A stretch of 64,000 nucleotides of DNA. Source: Puccinia triticina. Its lineage: Eukaryota > Basidiomycota > Pucciniomycetes > Pucciniales > Pucciniaceae. The notes beneath the pieces are model-generated. The model was not told where the DNA came from and made no database searches. It was given only the letters and a program-made list of their open reading frames with translations. The stretch lies in NCBI RefSeq assembly GCF_026914185.1, contig NC_070563.1, positions 4,609,001 to 4,673,000 on the forward strand. Direction: 5' to 3'. A program made the translations under genes and the position numbers. Shown here in pieces: positions 21,159-33,916 of the stretch (its first letter is position 1; every line of letters starts with the position of its first letter).

Positions 21159-21847
21159 GTGTAGGTTCTCAGGCCATTTTTTTAGCAAATAAAGAAGTTA
21201 TATTCTGGGGTGCGGGAAAACCCATGTGGATCCATTTCTCCTCCCTGCCTGTCTCTTGACTACTCCATAATAAAAATGTGGAGTTTGCACACACCGCCTC
21301 ACAACAATAACCTCAACCAGGAGGTAATCTGTGAAACTCTATAGTAGAGTGTTCCAGAACTTAATTTATTTCTGTAAACCCCTAAATATTTATGAAATTT
21401 GGTATGTTAATAAATCTGAATATTTAATTCTGTAGCCTAACCAGCTTATACTTATATCCCAATTGAAATCCCAGATATTTACAACATAATGGGTGAATTT
21501 TTGTGTAGAAAAACCTCTTGAAATTCCATACTAGAGATAGTTGATTTTCACCCGGGTACCTGTAGCCTTTTTGGCTGAAAGCAGAAATTCCCACCCCCAA
21601 AACTATAGATCAGATAATGGTGGTATAACCTGCAGGGTTATTTGTGTGTACCTGCAATTTAAAACTAATGGAAGGTTGCCAAAGTTTTGTCCACAGAGTT
21701 TATGTCAGATGTAATTCAATGAAATATGCATATTGCATATGCATCCTCATTGATGTACGCGTGGAGGTTCATGAGATAGTTGACTCAAACTTCAAAAGGT
21801 CTTTTCCTCAGGGAAATTCTCACTTGCTCTTTTCAAGGTGTTTCTGG

Positions 21848-22099
21848 TCAATATCTCAAGTCATTGGTTTTAATTGATATCGAATTCGTTTGTGGCATTG
21901 GAAAATATTTGAAGAACTTTCTCAGATGAGATCTGGTAGTGTTCATTGATGTCTTAAAATGTTTGTGTAAGTTTTTTGTGCTTGCACTTCTGTCTCTCTT
22001 GAGCTTCTCACCGCAAATCTTGCCATTCTTGAGGACAACCTGGCAGATTGCCACTCCATCACACGGCTTCAAGTGAGTCCAAACCCAACTACGGTGCAA
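21848..22099 (-). pseudogene. BED-type zinc finger fragment of a hAT transposase
   Basis: A minus-strand frame with a VWTHLK start, then DGVAICQVVL, a CGEKLKRDRSAS linker and STKNLHKHF. The pattern W...A-x-C...(C)...L-x-x-H-x-x is that of BED fingers at the N-terminus of hAT transposases, with a Cys displaced from canonical spacing. A TAGAGATAG...CCCGGGTACC sequence at about 21534, like the ends of the 20521 element, may be the left end of the parent. The remainder of the transposase is missing. Confidence 0.6.
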
Positions 22100-23111
22100 A
22101 TTCTGCGTCCTAGAAATGTTGCCTTTGACTTGCTATTGTTGGAATTTCACTCGTTTCAGCTCTCCTAACCATTTCCTTTTTTCTATGTCATAACACATGT
22201 TTCATGTCTCCTTGATTCTGTTTGACTTTTTTCTTATTCATTATGCTTGAATAACTTGCACCCACAAGTCAAACACTTTGTATCTAGTCTATTTAAAACA
22301 CGTTAGACTAGAAGCAAAGAAAACCATCAGTCCTGACTCAACTGAATCCTTGAGTGGCACTTTAGCCCCATTTCGAGACTCTCTGCTTAGGCACTTTAGC
22401 CCCTAAGATTGAGTAAAATAGTCTTCTTCTCAGACTTTTTGTCTGCTATCGGCTAAGCCAATCTTTTTCCTTTGCCCGTTCCGCTCGCCTCCGGCCTTAA
22501 TTTCTTCAGCTATCTCCATCAACTTCAATCACAGTTTTTGGAGTAGGATCTGGTGTTTCTGGCTTGGGGTTAGGTTGAGCTGGGTTTTGCTTCCTCTTCA
22601 TGGCGCTGCAGCTTCAGGGAGATGTTCTGAGGGTTTTTCAAGAAGCAGTATCTGGCGCTGGTGGGCGCTGGTGACACACAGACGAAAAAAAGAAGAACAC
22701 CCGGGTGTTTTGGTGTCTACCCGGGTAAAATTGGATACGGGCGTCGGGATGAGTCTCACCCCCCGTCCCGAACCCTGGGTCACAGCTTTAAGCACATATG
22801 TAGGTGATTCGGGTGTTGGATGGGAGCCGAAAAAAAAATCCGGGGGACGGGGGTTTGAGAAATTGGTCCGATTGCTCTTTTTTTGGGTTAAAAATTTCCT
22901 GATTTCCTGCGGTCCTGCAGGTCCTGGAAGGCCATGGGAAGAAGCAGCACAGGTCCGCAGGAAGCGTTCCAGGTCGCTCATTTTTCCTGGAACACTTCCT
23001 GGGGCAATTTTGAAGCCCCCTAGTGTTTTGCCCCGGCAACCAATCTGTAATTCCTGTGACAGATGATTCATTTGGCTGGTATTTGTCACACAAGAACCTC
23101 GACATTACAGG
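22100..23111. other. No gene recognised; possible hAT remnants
   Basis: Long overlapping frames at 22575-23090 on both strands without motifs. ACCCGGGTGTTTT and CTACCCGGGTAAAATTGG near 22700 echo the GGGTACCCG subterminal repeats of the hAT-type elements. The sequence TTTTGAAGCCCCCTAGTG (23003) resembles other MITE ends in the window. Confidence 0.4.
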
Positions 23112-23166
23112 CAAGTCCCTCCCTGGCGGGAGGGTGCTCGCACCCCGCGAGCACGGGAGGGACTTG
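23112..23166. repeat. Short foldback repeat, CAAGTCCC family
   Basis: Perfect outer arms CAAGTCCCTCCC and GGGAGGGACTTG enclose an inner perfect stem GTGCTCGC/GCGAGCAC. It is followed by TGCTAAGTTTG, matching the ACTTGTGTTAAGTTAG tail of the copies at 13741 and 46952. The spacer sequence differs from the other copies. Confidence 0.75.
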
Positions 23167-24698
23167 TGCTAAGTTTGTTGACTCGCATACATTTTAAGTT
23201 ACTACCCTCCCATCCCCAGACTTTTTTTCATACCTTTGTGGTGTGTACGTTTGACCAAAAAAAGGGTCATTCATACACATTTTGTGCGTACCATTCTTGG
23301 TTTTTGCCCAAAAATCCATACATTTTGGTCATGGTCATTTATGGGGGGTTTCCTGGGTCCTGATGGTTGGAAGGAGTTAAAAGAGTCAGCAAATAGTGAC
23401 CATCGAGAAGAAGTGGCATTTCAAATTTTCCGTGGAGATATAGCAGCCGAGCTCTAACATTCCTTCGTTGTTTGTGCTGTGTTTCAGGTTCGCTTTTACG
23501 TATGTAGGTACAAGCGATACGTCCCGTTGATCTTGCCACATTTTGTCCACGTTTTCTTCCCTTCAACGGCCAATCTCTGCGCCAAAGCCCCTGGGATCTT
23601 GATTCGAAATCCATCAACCAAAGAAGATCAAAGACCAAAAGACCAATTCTTGCATGTCAATAGATTTTTTCCACATGCAGATTATACATGGGGTGCACAA
23701 TGTGCATGCATGTGCATTGTGGGCACGATGTGCTTCGCGGGAGATTATGTACTGTGTTTTGAGATTGCCTGGCTTCCCCGCTACTGCTAGGTTTGCCGTA
23801 CGCAAATATTTGTGCGATGAGTCAAGTTCAATCGTTGATGTCACTTGGGCAGACTTTGGCCTTCGTTCTGGTAGTTGCGTCATGACACTCATCAGTCATC
23901 GATTTCGTCGGCGATGGGTCCCATCGATGAGAACTGAAAAAAGGAATACAGTGTAAATATGTATTGAAATATATCCCCACATTCGTGATATGGGGGCCCG
24001 TAGGGGCCAGTTTTCTCAGCTGAAAAGGGTTTCGGCTCGGAACCGAGACATCGGGTTTCATTGTGTGTACGTCCATAAGTAGTGGATCCGATAGATGTTA
24101 CGGCGCATAATGTTTTACCTGCAAAAGCGGGTACGTCTGTGTGGACGCGATGAGACTAATAATGTTGACCAATGCCGGTGCTGCTGGACGCCCCATGTGA
24201 CGCATAAAAAATCACCGGATCATCATCGAAATCGATCCACATGCTAAAGTGTTACATATTCTGCGTCATGCGGAGCAAGCAATTGCCTAGGCCATGTTTC
24301 AAATTACCCCACACATATATGAAGTGCCAGGGGCTCGGGCAAAGTGGGCATGTGTTTGACTGAGATGTATTTTGCTTGGCCCATAACGCGTTTGGCATTG
24401 ATCAATGCCGACTTTTTCCGCTGGATCTGCTTTCCAAAGCCCGGCGAGTGGCCATACAGAAGATGTAGGTATCCCATACAATCATGACAGGTGGTAACAT
24501 GAAATCGCAAGTTGGGTGTTTCGCCTACTGTACATTCTCGACAGCCGAAGGCGCAAATGATTGACTTAAAAGACCAAGGGGTGCCCCCTTGCCACCGAAG
24601 GCTCGCCCATCTAAAATTTGATTCCTTACCCACCCCATCAGTGATACACTCACGCCCATTACGACTTAAAAAGACATTTTTGGTTCTTTTTCGCCAAG
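23167..24698. other. Intergenic, upstream of the hexose transporter
   Basis: No supported gene. A near-palindrome CACAATGTGCATGCATGTGC lies at about 23697. No clear TATA box was identified for the downstream gene. Confidence 0.4.
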
Positions 24699-27600
24699 AT
24701 GCCTGCGGTAATGGCCGGTCCGGTCACTTTCGCCCCGCCGGAGGGCAAATCCAGCAAAATGGCTATCATCATAGCCGGATTCGCCGCTTTTGGCGGCTTT
24801 CTGTGAGTTACGGCCAGATCTTCCTCTCGTTCAATCGTTCCCGTGAAACGCTTATTGACTCAGTCGGTGGCCTCTAGCTATGGGTACGATACGGGGTAAC
24901 TATCTTTTCCATACACACTTCCTTGAATATCAACCCATCCGGGATGGACACTAAACCTTGAATCTTTCGTGTGATACTTCAGCTACATCGCCGGAGTTAA
25001 AGGTAACTTCACATTCTTCCCGTCGGTCCTTCCTGCCCGTTGATCACTGATGCTTCTGTTCCTAGCAATGCCATTCTGGTTACGCTCTGCTGGACAGCTT
25101 GGACCAGATGGTAAATACATGATTACCACCGGCCAAGATTCCCTGGTCAGCTCATGGTCTGCTCTGTAATTTTGAGGCTGTCTTTAACATGTATACACGT
25201 TTTTTTGTTATACAGGTTACCAGTATCCTATCAGTTGGAGTAGGTCTATCCTTTACACCAGTTTTTCATGTGAATCTCGCTCGTGTACTAATAATGCGTG
25301 GGTGCATGTCAGACTTTCGTTGGTGCACTGTTGGCTTATCCCATCGGAGATAGGTATGGACGAAAAATAGGTATCATGATCGCATGCGCGATTTTCTCTA
25401 TCGGTGTCGCCTTGCAAACTGCATCAACCACCATACCGTTATTCGTCGTTGGGAGGGTATTCGCCGGTCTGGGAGTTGGTGTTGCATCTTGTCTGGTGCC
25501 AATGTATCAATCGGAATGTGCACCGTTGAGTATAGGACCCTTGCATATTGAGCTTACTATGAATAGCTAGCTTATTCAAAATGAATCATTTGACCTTAAT
25601 CTATTTGACAGAAAATGGATTCGCGGGGGTGTTGTTGCATGTTATGTACGCTAATGTTTTTATTGGGCCTTGCATTTTCAACCAAATGCTAATGTGCGCT
25701 TTCCTTTCCAGCAATGGGCGATCACTATCGGCTTACTAGTGGCTTCAGTGTACGCCATCTTGCGAGGTTATCTTAACTGGCAATCGCTGCTGACGTGCTA
25801 TCTTACATTTCAACCTCAGAACGGTCAACGCGACGAAAGACTTCGATAGTGCCAACTCCTACCGCATTCCTATTGGTATCCAGGTATGTTCATTGATCGG
25901 CACCTTCCTATCTCTCCAGCCACAAACCACGCCCTGAAAAAGCAATTCCTTGGTATGGAAAACAGTTTGTTTGGGCAGCAATCCTCGTGATTGGTTTGGC
26001 CATATTGCCAGAATCTCCACGATATTTACTTCTCAAGGGGAGAGAAGATGAAGCCTGGAAGTCCCTGAGTCGACTGTATAGTGCTCCCTATGATGACCCA
26101 GATGTGCAAGCGGAATTCTCAGAAATTATGGCCAGCTTGGAAAAAGAGCGATCTTTCGGAAAGACGACCTTGCTCGACTGTTTCAAAACAGATAAGAGAA
26201 AAAACCTGCAAAGGACGTTGACTGGACTGGGGTTAGTTGAAAAAGAGATGAATAAGGAGTTTGAAATAAAGAAGACTGACTCACTTCAAATGATTGGCAA
26301 CCTACAGGGTTCAAGGCTGGCAACAAGCGGTACATCCCTGAAAAAAAATACTGTCAAGCTGAATGGATGCAACGAAGACTGACCTCTCTTTTTCGTTTCC
26401 ACTTATCTGGTGAATCCATAGTCGGGTATCAACTTGTACGTGAAATATCCAAATTCGCAAATTCTGACGCCAAAGGGAAACTTACAGAGATTTGCATCTA
26501 CTGGTTTTCTTCAGTTTTTTTGTAAGCTCGACTTTTCTCAAACTCGAATCACCGCAATGAGATGTCTGACACTTGGCGCATCACTAAAAAACAAAACACC
26601 TTGTAGTATTATGGTACTACCTTCTTCAAGAATTCAGGGATCAAAGACGCCTTCCTGGTGACAGTCGCAACCAACGTAGTACGTCCTCTTCGATCCATAA
26701 GATATAAATTTACTGTAATTCAAATTGGAAACACTGAATCTAATTCATCACTTTTTTTAGGTGAACGTTGTGGCTACCATCCCAGGAATTTGGGCAGTGG
26801 ACAAAGTTGGTCGTAGAACAATGTTGATCGCTGGAGCGGCGATGATGTTTGCTTGCGAAGTGAGTGATTTTAAAAAAATATTTGGAATTCGCAGTGGTCT
26901 GACATGTCCCATTTGCCTTTCGGCGCGTCTTGAACAGTTCATTGTTGCTTGTGTCGGAACGTTTACCTCGGCTAACAACATGGCCTCCCAGAAAGTTCTT
27001 GTAGCTTTCTCTTGCATCTTCATCGGAATTTTTGCCGCAACCTGGGGTAAGAAACACGCTTTGATTTTAAGTAATTTCTGATTTGCTGAACCTATTCCTC
27101 GAAATCGTTCAGGTCCCGTCCCCTGGGTCGTTACGAGGTATGTTTGAACTGTGGATGATAGATCTGCGAGCAACTTGGCTGATAGACAGTTTTGGAATCT
27201 TAGTGAAATCTACCCACTTGCTACTCGTGGCAAACAGATGGCGATGTCAACCGCCTCCAACTGGGCAGTGTGAGTCCCTACCTCTTTTGACCAACCGCAA
27301 TGTAATTGATACCAATTTTTTCCTGATTCTATAAACTTCAGTAACTTTTTCATCGGGTTCATCACTCCTTACTTAGTTGACACAGGAGCTGGTCAGGCTG
27401 GCCTCGGCGTCAAAGTTTTTTGGCTTTGGGCCGCTTTGTGTTTTGCAGCTCTGCTGTTTTCATTCTTCTTGTGAGTGCCCAAACCTTTCCGTTTGCTAGA
27501 GTTTCTCTGACTCTAATGGATCTCAATATACCTTTGCACTCTTAGTATCCCCGAGACCAAGGGTCTCTCACTCGAGCAAGTTGATCTCCTGTACACCAAC

Positions 27601-27711
27601 TCGACTGTTCTCAAGAGTAACTCTTACAGGCTTCAGTTGATCGCAAACAACCTCCACGAGGGTATGACGCCTGCAGAAAAGGCCTACCAAGAGAAGCTGG
27701 AGCATATTTGA
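24699..27711 (+). CDS. MFS hexose/H+ symporter, 20 exons
   Basis: Sugar transporter of the plasma membrane; by resemblance to the rust HXT1 group it probably imports glucose/fructose with protons. Exons by eye: 24699-24802, 24878-24895, 24983-25002, 25066-25145, 25216-25239, 25313-25524, 25612-25645, 25712-25749, 25820-25883, 25966-26231, 26308-26329, 26422-26435, 26515-26521, 26607-26678, 26761-26859, 26938-27046, 27113-27137, 27204-27269, 27342-27470, 27546-27711. All introns are GT-AG, every phase agrees, and the sum is 1,569 bp (522 residues), normal for the family. Motifs in order: GGFLYGYDTG in TM1, GDRYGRK after TM2, PESPRYLL closing the first half, GWQQASGIN at TM7, DKVGRR in the second half, GPVPWVVTSEIYPL, and PETKGLSLEQVD. 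Twelve membrane segments are expected. Exon 13 is a 7-nt micro-exon of seven T bases (Phe-Phe), required to reach YYGTTFF in frame. Confidence 0.95.
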
Positions 27712-29343
27712 AACTCGCATCGACCCGCATTACTGCTTTCCCTAGTTCTTTTGAAAATTTGTCTCAATTTACCTCCTTTGAAATAATTTCTGTCTAGATC
27801 TTGAAGGTTGTATTAACCCATTATAACACACAGTTCACTTGCGAGATAGAAAAAGAAATTACTTACCGACAAATACTGCATTTTTTATTCTCATCCATCA
27901 GTGTAGAACAGGAAGATTCTGGCAAGGCTTCACAAAAATGAAGGGCACAATATCTGGATGTCTGAGTGCATCCACAGAAAAAAGCAACATGTACTATTTT
28001 CTTTTTTGTGGAATCCTGTAATGTTTCTCAGTCATTGCAACATTCTCTCTCATTGTTCCTTCAAAAGAAATGCAACTTTTTCTTATTTTTGGAACAGTAC
28101 TATGTGCTCCTTTCAGTCCTAATGACTGATGAAGGCAAGATAATAGTGCCAATGTATCTAAGCATTGAACAAGGAGACTTGATAGTAGAACAATTTTGAG
28201 TCCAGTATTAGATGGAAAGGGTCGCAGCATACTTTCCTTGTCTCATCATTAGCATATCTGCCTGGTCTTAAACTGTTTCTACTTTCACAGTCCTGTTTGC
28301 TCCACCATTCAACTTGTTTTCTCAAACATCAACTGTCTTTGCTCACCCTCAAATTTCCAGTACCGTTTCCATCTTCTGTGTTTCTCTTAAGCTCAGGGAA
28401 CATACTGAATCATATGAAGAAAAAAACTCTATGGAACTTTGCAACCTTTTGCAGGATGTGAAATGATCTGTTGCCTTCAAGAATCACTGAAGCCTCAGAC
28501 AACCAGGAAGGATTTATTCTATAGGAGTGTAGTTTATCAAGATCTTACCAATTGCCAACTCTTAGAAAACCAGTAGTAGTAAATACTAGACAAAGAAATC
28601 AAGGTTGATAAAAACATTCGAATCCTGAAAAAAATAAGTGATTTATTTTTTACCTATGTTGTTGGTGTTTTATTTTAACAACAGACTTATTTGAGAAAAC
28701 TTGAAATTGAGGGATAGTGAACTGAGCAAAAAAAAAAACATAAGTTAAGTTAAAGAATCAGGAACCAATGACTAGACAACATTAAAGTACATATCCTCCT
28801 CCCCCTGAACAATCCTACTCTGATGATTTGTTGTTCACGGAAATCCACGGTCACTAGACACTAGTTGACAGATTTGACCAATTGAGATAAGCAACAAATC
28901 AAGACTGAGTTGTATCACCGACTTGACCTTGGTCCGAACCAATCTTGAGTTGAAGTGATGGTGTACTTGATTTCTGAGCTTGACTTTGATTGTTCTGAGA
29001 TCATTCGCTGAGAGATAACACTGAGAGAATCTGCTGAGAGAAAGTGTAGAGAGAATTTTCTAGAAACTGTTCCAAGCCCGCGACTGTAACATGTGACATG
29101 TAATTGACATTTCATCCAACAAGAAGAAGGCTTGGAATACAATAAATAATGGATTTTATGATTTATAGCTCAAGATTTAAAGGCCTGTTGTAGGCTTCAA
29201 TTTTGAAGAATGGCTAAGTTTCTTGCCCTCTTCACAAAAAGTGAAAACTAAGGGGAGGGCTGAGTTGGTGAAATTATTCACATTTGGGCTCAAAATTTTA
29301 GTGATGATCAGTATCAGTCTTAAAAATAAATGTTGATAAAATT
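27712..29343. other. No gene recognised
   Basis: AT-rich intergenic sequence with poly(A) tracts, no repeat pair or open frame that I can support. Confidence 0.4.
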
Positions 29344-30851
29344 ACGGACCTACTTCGCGCAGCAGCGGAAAACTCTTTGCGCACAGAATCAACCGTCCCC
29401 CGACGTCGAGCCCGCTGTGCGCGCAAGCCAAAAAATACTTTGCGCACAGTGACTTCCCCCGAAAGAAGGACGTGATTTTTCCGGATTTTCTTTTGATGGA
29501 TCAAAAGAGGGGGTCTTACTTGCCCCCTCCAAAAAATATTGGATTTTTTGAAGGTGTCCTTGTGATGCAAAAAAAAAACCATAATATTAATCAAAAAAAA
29601 AGGCACCCGCTACCCCGATAGCCCACCCCGGGGCATTTGTACCTGCTCAAACTTAAGTGGTCGGGTACCCTACCCCTCGAAAAGAAAGTTCGAGGGGCAG
29701 CAGCTCCGGGCCCGGCTATCCCCCAGCCGCCGTGCCGATGGCCGGCACAGGCCATCGAGCGGAGTCGCACACTCCCCCGATGACCGGCCAGCACATGCGT
29801 GCATGTGGCACAAATTACCGGTCATCGAGGGGATTATGTACTCCTCTCGATGGCCAATCTATCCCGGTCATCGAGTGGAGTACATACTTCCCTCGATGAC
29901 CGGAGCAATCGGGTCAGGGGAGTATGTACTCCTCTCGATGACCGGGTCCATGCCGGTCATCGAGAGGAGTACATCCTTCCCTCGATGACCGGGTCCGTTC
30001 CGGTCATCGAGAGGAATGTTCACTCCTCTCGACGACCGGAGTAATCGGGTCACCGAGGGGAGTGTACTCCTCTCGATGGTCGGAACAGGGCGTCCATCGA
30101 GAGGAGTACATCCTTCCCTCGATGACCGAGTCCATTCCGGTCATCGAGGGGAGTGTTCACTCCTCTCGCCAACCGGAGCAACCAGGTCACCAAGCTCCGG
30201 TCGTCGAGAGGAGTGAACATTCCTCTCGATGACCGGAACGGACCCGGTCATCGAGGGAAGGATGTACTCCTCTCGATGACCGGCATGGACCCGGTCATCG
30301 AGGGAAGTATGTACTCCACTCGATGACCGGGATAGATTGGCCATCGAGAGGAGTACATAATCCCCTCGATGACCGGTAATTTGTGCCACATGCACGCATG
30401 TGCTGGCCGGTCATCGGGGGAGTGTGCGACTCCGCTCGATGGCCTGTGCCGGCCATCGGCACGGCGGCTGGGGGATAGCCGGGCCCGGAGCTGCTGCCCC
30501 TCGAACTTTCTTTTCGAGGGGTAGGGTACCCGACCACTTAAGTTTGAGCAGGTACAAATGCCCCGGGGTGGGCTATCGGGGTAGCGGGTGCCTTTTTTTT
30601 TGATTAATATTATGATTTTTTTTTTTGCATCACAAGGACACCTTCAAAAAATCCAATATTTTTTGGAGGGGGCAAGTAAGACCCCCTCTTTTGATCCATC
30701 GAAAAAAAATCTGGAAAAATCACGTCCTTCTTTTGGGGGAAGTCACTGTGCGCAAAGTATTTTTTGGCTTGCGCGCACAGCGGGCTCAACGTCGGGGGAC
30801 GGTCAATTCTGTGCACAAAGAGTTTTCCGCTGCTGCGCGAAGTAGGTCCGT
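29344..30851. mobile_element. 1.5-kb near-perfect palindromic element
   Basis: A left arm beginning ACGGACCTACTTCGCGCAGC is repeated as its reverse complement ending at 30851, with about 650-700 bp per arm and only scattered mismatches. It is flanked by AAAATT at 29338-29343 and 30852-30857, a likely 6-bp target duplication. The inner half (about 29740-30430) consists of alternating CCTCTCGATGACCGG and CCGGTCATCGAGAGG blocks with AGTACATCCTTC-type spacers. It has no transposase; open frames are translations of the satellite and appear symmetrically on both strands. It is a foldback-type mobile element of unassigned superfamily. Confidence 0.85.
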
Positions 30852-31017
30852 AAAATTAAATGAGGTTTCTTCAACATACCCAGTTTTTCTGAGTTTGTTT
30901 GCAGTATTAGCACTAACTTAACTAAATACCTCTATTGGAGGGGGGACACTGTCCCACAGGGAGCCTCCAAAGGAGGGGCTTATTGTTTTTTACTAGAAAC
31001 CTTGTAAACAGGTGCTT

Positions 31018-32690
31018 CTTGAAATTTTTGCATTCCCAAAATTCATGTGGTTAGGATGGAGTGTTGATTTTGCCCAAAACCCAAACCTTTTTTTTTTTTT
31101 TTTTTAAGTGTAATTCTTGGCATTATGATATCTACCTGCAAGAATATTTGTTTTTTGGCTTTGTAATGTTTTTTCCAGTACTTATTTCTATGGGGCCAAG
31201 TTCTGTGGAGGATGTGGTAATCTTAACAACTAGGGACAATGAGTTGTGATGTGGGTTTTTGTGGGGTGGATGGGGTGCAACCATTTTTCAGGTTGATTCA
31301 ATTGGGTAATGGGTATTGAAATTGAAGAGTTTTTATACATATAAAGTGGACAACTAATAAGTGGGTTGAAGGTTGAATGGGTGGTGTGTAGTTGTCCAAG
31401 TGCAGAAGTGGTAGCAGCCAGGGTTAGGGTCCACCGGGATTCAAACACCGGACTTGTCACTCTCTTCCAAGTGATTATACTATTTTGTTGCAGGGGAGAC
31501 ACAGAGCGTCCGTGGGTGATGGTTACTGTGAGCCTGAGTCTCTATAGTGACAGCAGGATACAAGGATATGGGGGGCAATATTTGGATTTCTTGGGATAAA
31601 GAAACTATAAATATAAGAGAGAGAGAGAAAGAGAGAAAGAGACTGAGCAGATTCAAGATAAACAGATATTAAAAGTTATTCTGGTGGGTATGCACGTCCA
31701 CTGGCAATGCTACCTCCTTGAAGGAGTGCTGCCAAGCTGTGCTAGAGAGTGCAACAGCCTCCTCTCACCAAAAAACATGGAGGGCTTCTGGATTAGGCAA
31801 GTTTATTCCAGCCACAATTTTTTAGCTTCCTTCTGGATAGTCAAGGTTCTTTAAAGGGAAACCTATGTGGTTTGTTTCTTACAAAAACCACAGAAAAAGA
31901 AGGATATAAAGCAGCAGAATCCTGTGGTTGATGATGTCTAAACAGGTGCAGACCTGTGATCAAAGATGGGGCAAAGGCTAGCAAAAAGAAGAGCAATCAA
32001 GCAGACACAGAGTTGTACCTCTGAGGTAAACAAGGTTCAGTGAAAGAGGTTACTTACTGTCAATATCCTAGGCGCCTGTGACGGTAGGTATACTGGGAGC
32101 GTGCTAATCTCTTTGGTGGTGATCCTGGGGTTATCTGGGGTGTGGTTCTAGTGTGCTGAAGTCTGTGTATCCTCCAGCTGCATGGGGGATCCTGACTTCG
32201 AAAATTTTCAAGGCTGGCTGACATAATCACACATGTTCATGTGGTTGGAGCGCTCTGTTGCGCCTACCAGGCGCTGCTGCGCCTGCCCATCACAAACAAG
32301 GAACTCTATGAAGGAGTTGAGCTGTTGGAAAGTGGCCAGTGGACACTATGGTTTGAATTCCATGAGAAAACATAATCTGAAGTCAAAACAAAGTTAAACC
32401 TTAAGCATGAAAAGAGATAAGAGAGTTGAGGTAGAAATAATGATGAAGGCAAACTTTAGGTCAGCTGCACTGACTCTAAGGCTGACAGTTACCGCTAGGC
32501 CATCTGGACCGTAACAAACCCAGCTTGGAAAGCTCATGCAATTTCAAGCAAGCTGTGCAACTTAATACATAAAAAATTTCCAATCTTACACTGGATGGCA
32601 ACAGCAGCCCGACGGCGGCTGAATCCCCCCTTCTGAGCCATAACCAACCCAATATTCCACCCACCATCAATCCAGTTACCCCTCCCTTGC
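31018..32690 (-). repeat. Dispersed repeat copy A, interrupted
   Basis: The segments 31018-31087 and 32515-32690 together are the reverse complement of the continuous copy B (33917-34153). They meet at CCCAAAACCCAAACC / AAACCCAGCTTGG and are split by the insertion 31088-32514. Confidence 0.8.
31088..32514 (-). mobile_element. Poly(A)-tailed retroposon insertion with tRNA-like promoters
   Basis: On the minus strand it runs from 32514 to a tract of about 18 A at 31088. Flanking CAAACC (31082-31087 and 32515-32520) occurs once in copy B, so this is a real insertion with a short target duplication. The minus-strand 5' end, GGTCCAGATGGCCTAGCGG, contains an A box (TGGCCTAGCGG). A second tRNA-like stretch lies at about 31400-31490 minus, with a B-box-like TGTTTGAATCC and a TCACT/AGTGA arm. 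A GA-rich microsatellite sits at 31611-31660. No protein is encoded. A SINE-like, Pol III-driven element copied by a LINE machinery is the best reading, though 1.4 kb is long; it may be composite. Confidence 0.6.
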
Positions 32691-33916
32691 CTGCCACCAC
32701 CCAACCATCCACTGACCCACCCAACCAAAAGAAACTATTGATGTGAGCTTCTCCCATCCCATCCAATTTTTTTGACTGCCCTGCTGACTTTCCCAGCATT
32801 TTTCTTGTCATCCAGCCTCCACTCCACCCATTAAACCCGCCGCCAAATCCTGGCTCTGTTTGGCTGCACCAATGGGTACTTGGTGCAGACGTGCTGGCTG
32901 TTCAACAACAGTGTATATCAGACTGATTGGCGGCCATCATGCTTGTCATGTGGATGTGCCCGGGTAGGGGTTGCACTGGGCTGAAGCCATCAACAAAACG
33001 AGATGATTGGCTGGGTGAATCAACAGAGGGTTTGGTAGTGGTGCTTTGATGAATGCTACTTTGAATACTCCGGCAACTGTTCAGATTATTGCACATGCTA
33101 CTTTGTACAATTTGAGCCATGGTCCCTACAGGGGAAGCCGCTTGGGAGATTGACAGAACATGGAGGAGCAGGAGATGGAAGCTTAGCCTTGAGGTAAACC
33201 CACTTACTAGCTATTTGTTGATTATTGATGTATCTTACATCTCATGCATTCAGAAAGTTTGTTTTCTCCATTTTGAATTCCTTTCTCTTCAGCGCCTTGT
33301 ATGAAAACAATTCAGGCTAATCAGCAGAGATTACAGATGGATAACACATCCTGCAAGGCTTGAAACGCAGGTGGAATCAGCCCACTCCATTAGGAGTGGC
33401 AAGCACTCAAGTGCTACCTTAGCCCTATTGAGTCCCAGGGCGGACATGTCCCTTGGATGGCTTGCTTTGAACGAGTCACAGGTGTGAAAGATCGTGACTG
33501 ATCAATTCAAAGAAATTGCTTGGCCTGGGTGAGTTTGAGGGCTGTGGGTGGCTTCATCTGACTGATTCCAACACCTGAATTTGGCCCTGGCCCAGATTTC
33601 TCTGATGTTGTGTACGCAGGACCCAGGAGCTCTCTGGTGAGACATAAGCCCACCCATCTAACACCTGCTTACGAGTGTACTATTGCAAGCCATGGTCCAC
33701 AGTGCTTGGGCTCCATGGGTATCAGTCAGTCAGTCATGGGTGATAGACCCTTAGCTTGTCAAAAAATATCATTTTATCACATAAAATGGGCAGGATTGCG
33801 CATGAGCTTAACATTACGCAAGAGAGGAGCTTTGGAAACATCAGCCAGAGATTGGCTAAGAATCCTGAGGGAGTGGTGAAAGCAGGTAAGGAGAGGGCAG
33901 ATAGATGAATTAATGT
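32691..33916. other. No gene recognised
   Basis: Sequence between the two inverted copies of the dispersed repeat; short frames only. Confidence 0.4.

Noticed and set aside
22575..23090. Overlapping 163-codon frames on both strands
   Set aside because: Sense and antisense are equally open and contain repeat-like GGGTACCC sequence; no motif.
29591..30603. Several open frames with repeated S-R-R/L-D-D-R peptides on both strands
   Set aside because: They are symmetric translations of the palindromic satellite; the same peptides appear at 20666-21145 and 36926-37537.
31395..31490. Functional tRNA gene on the minus strand
   Set aside because: B-box-like sequence is present but there is no acceptor pairing or normal anticodon loop; treated as part of a retroposon.
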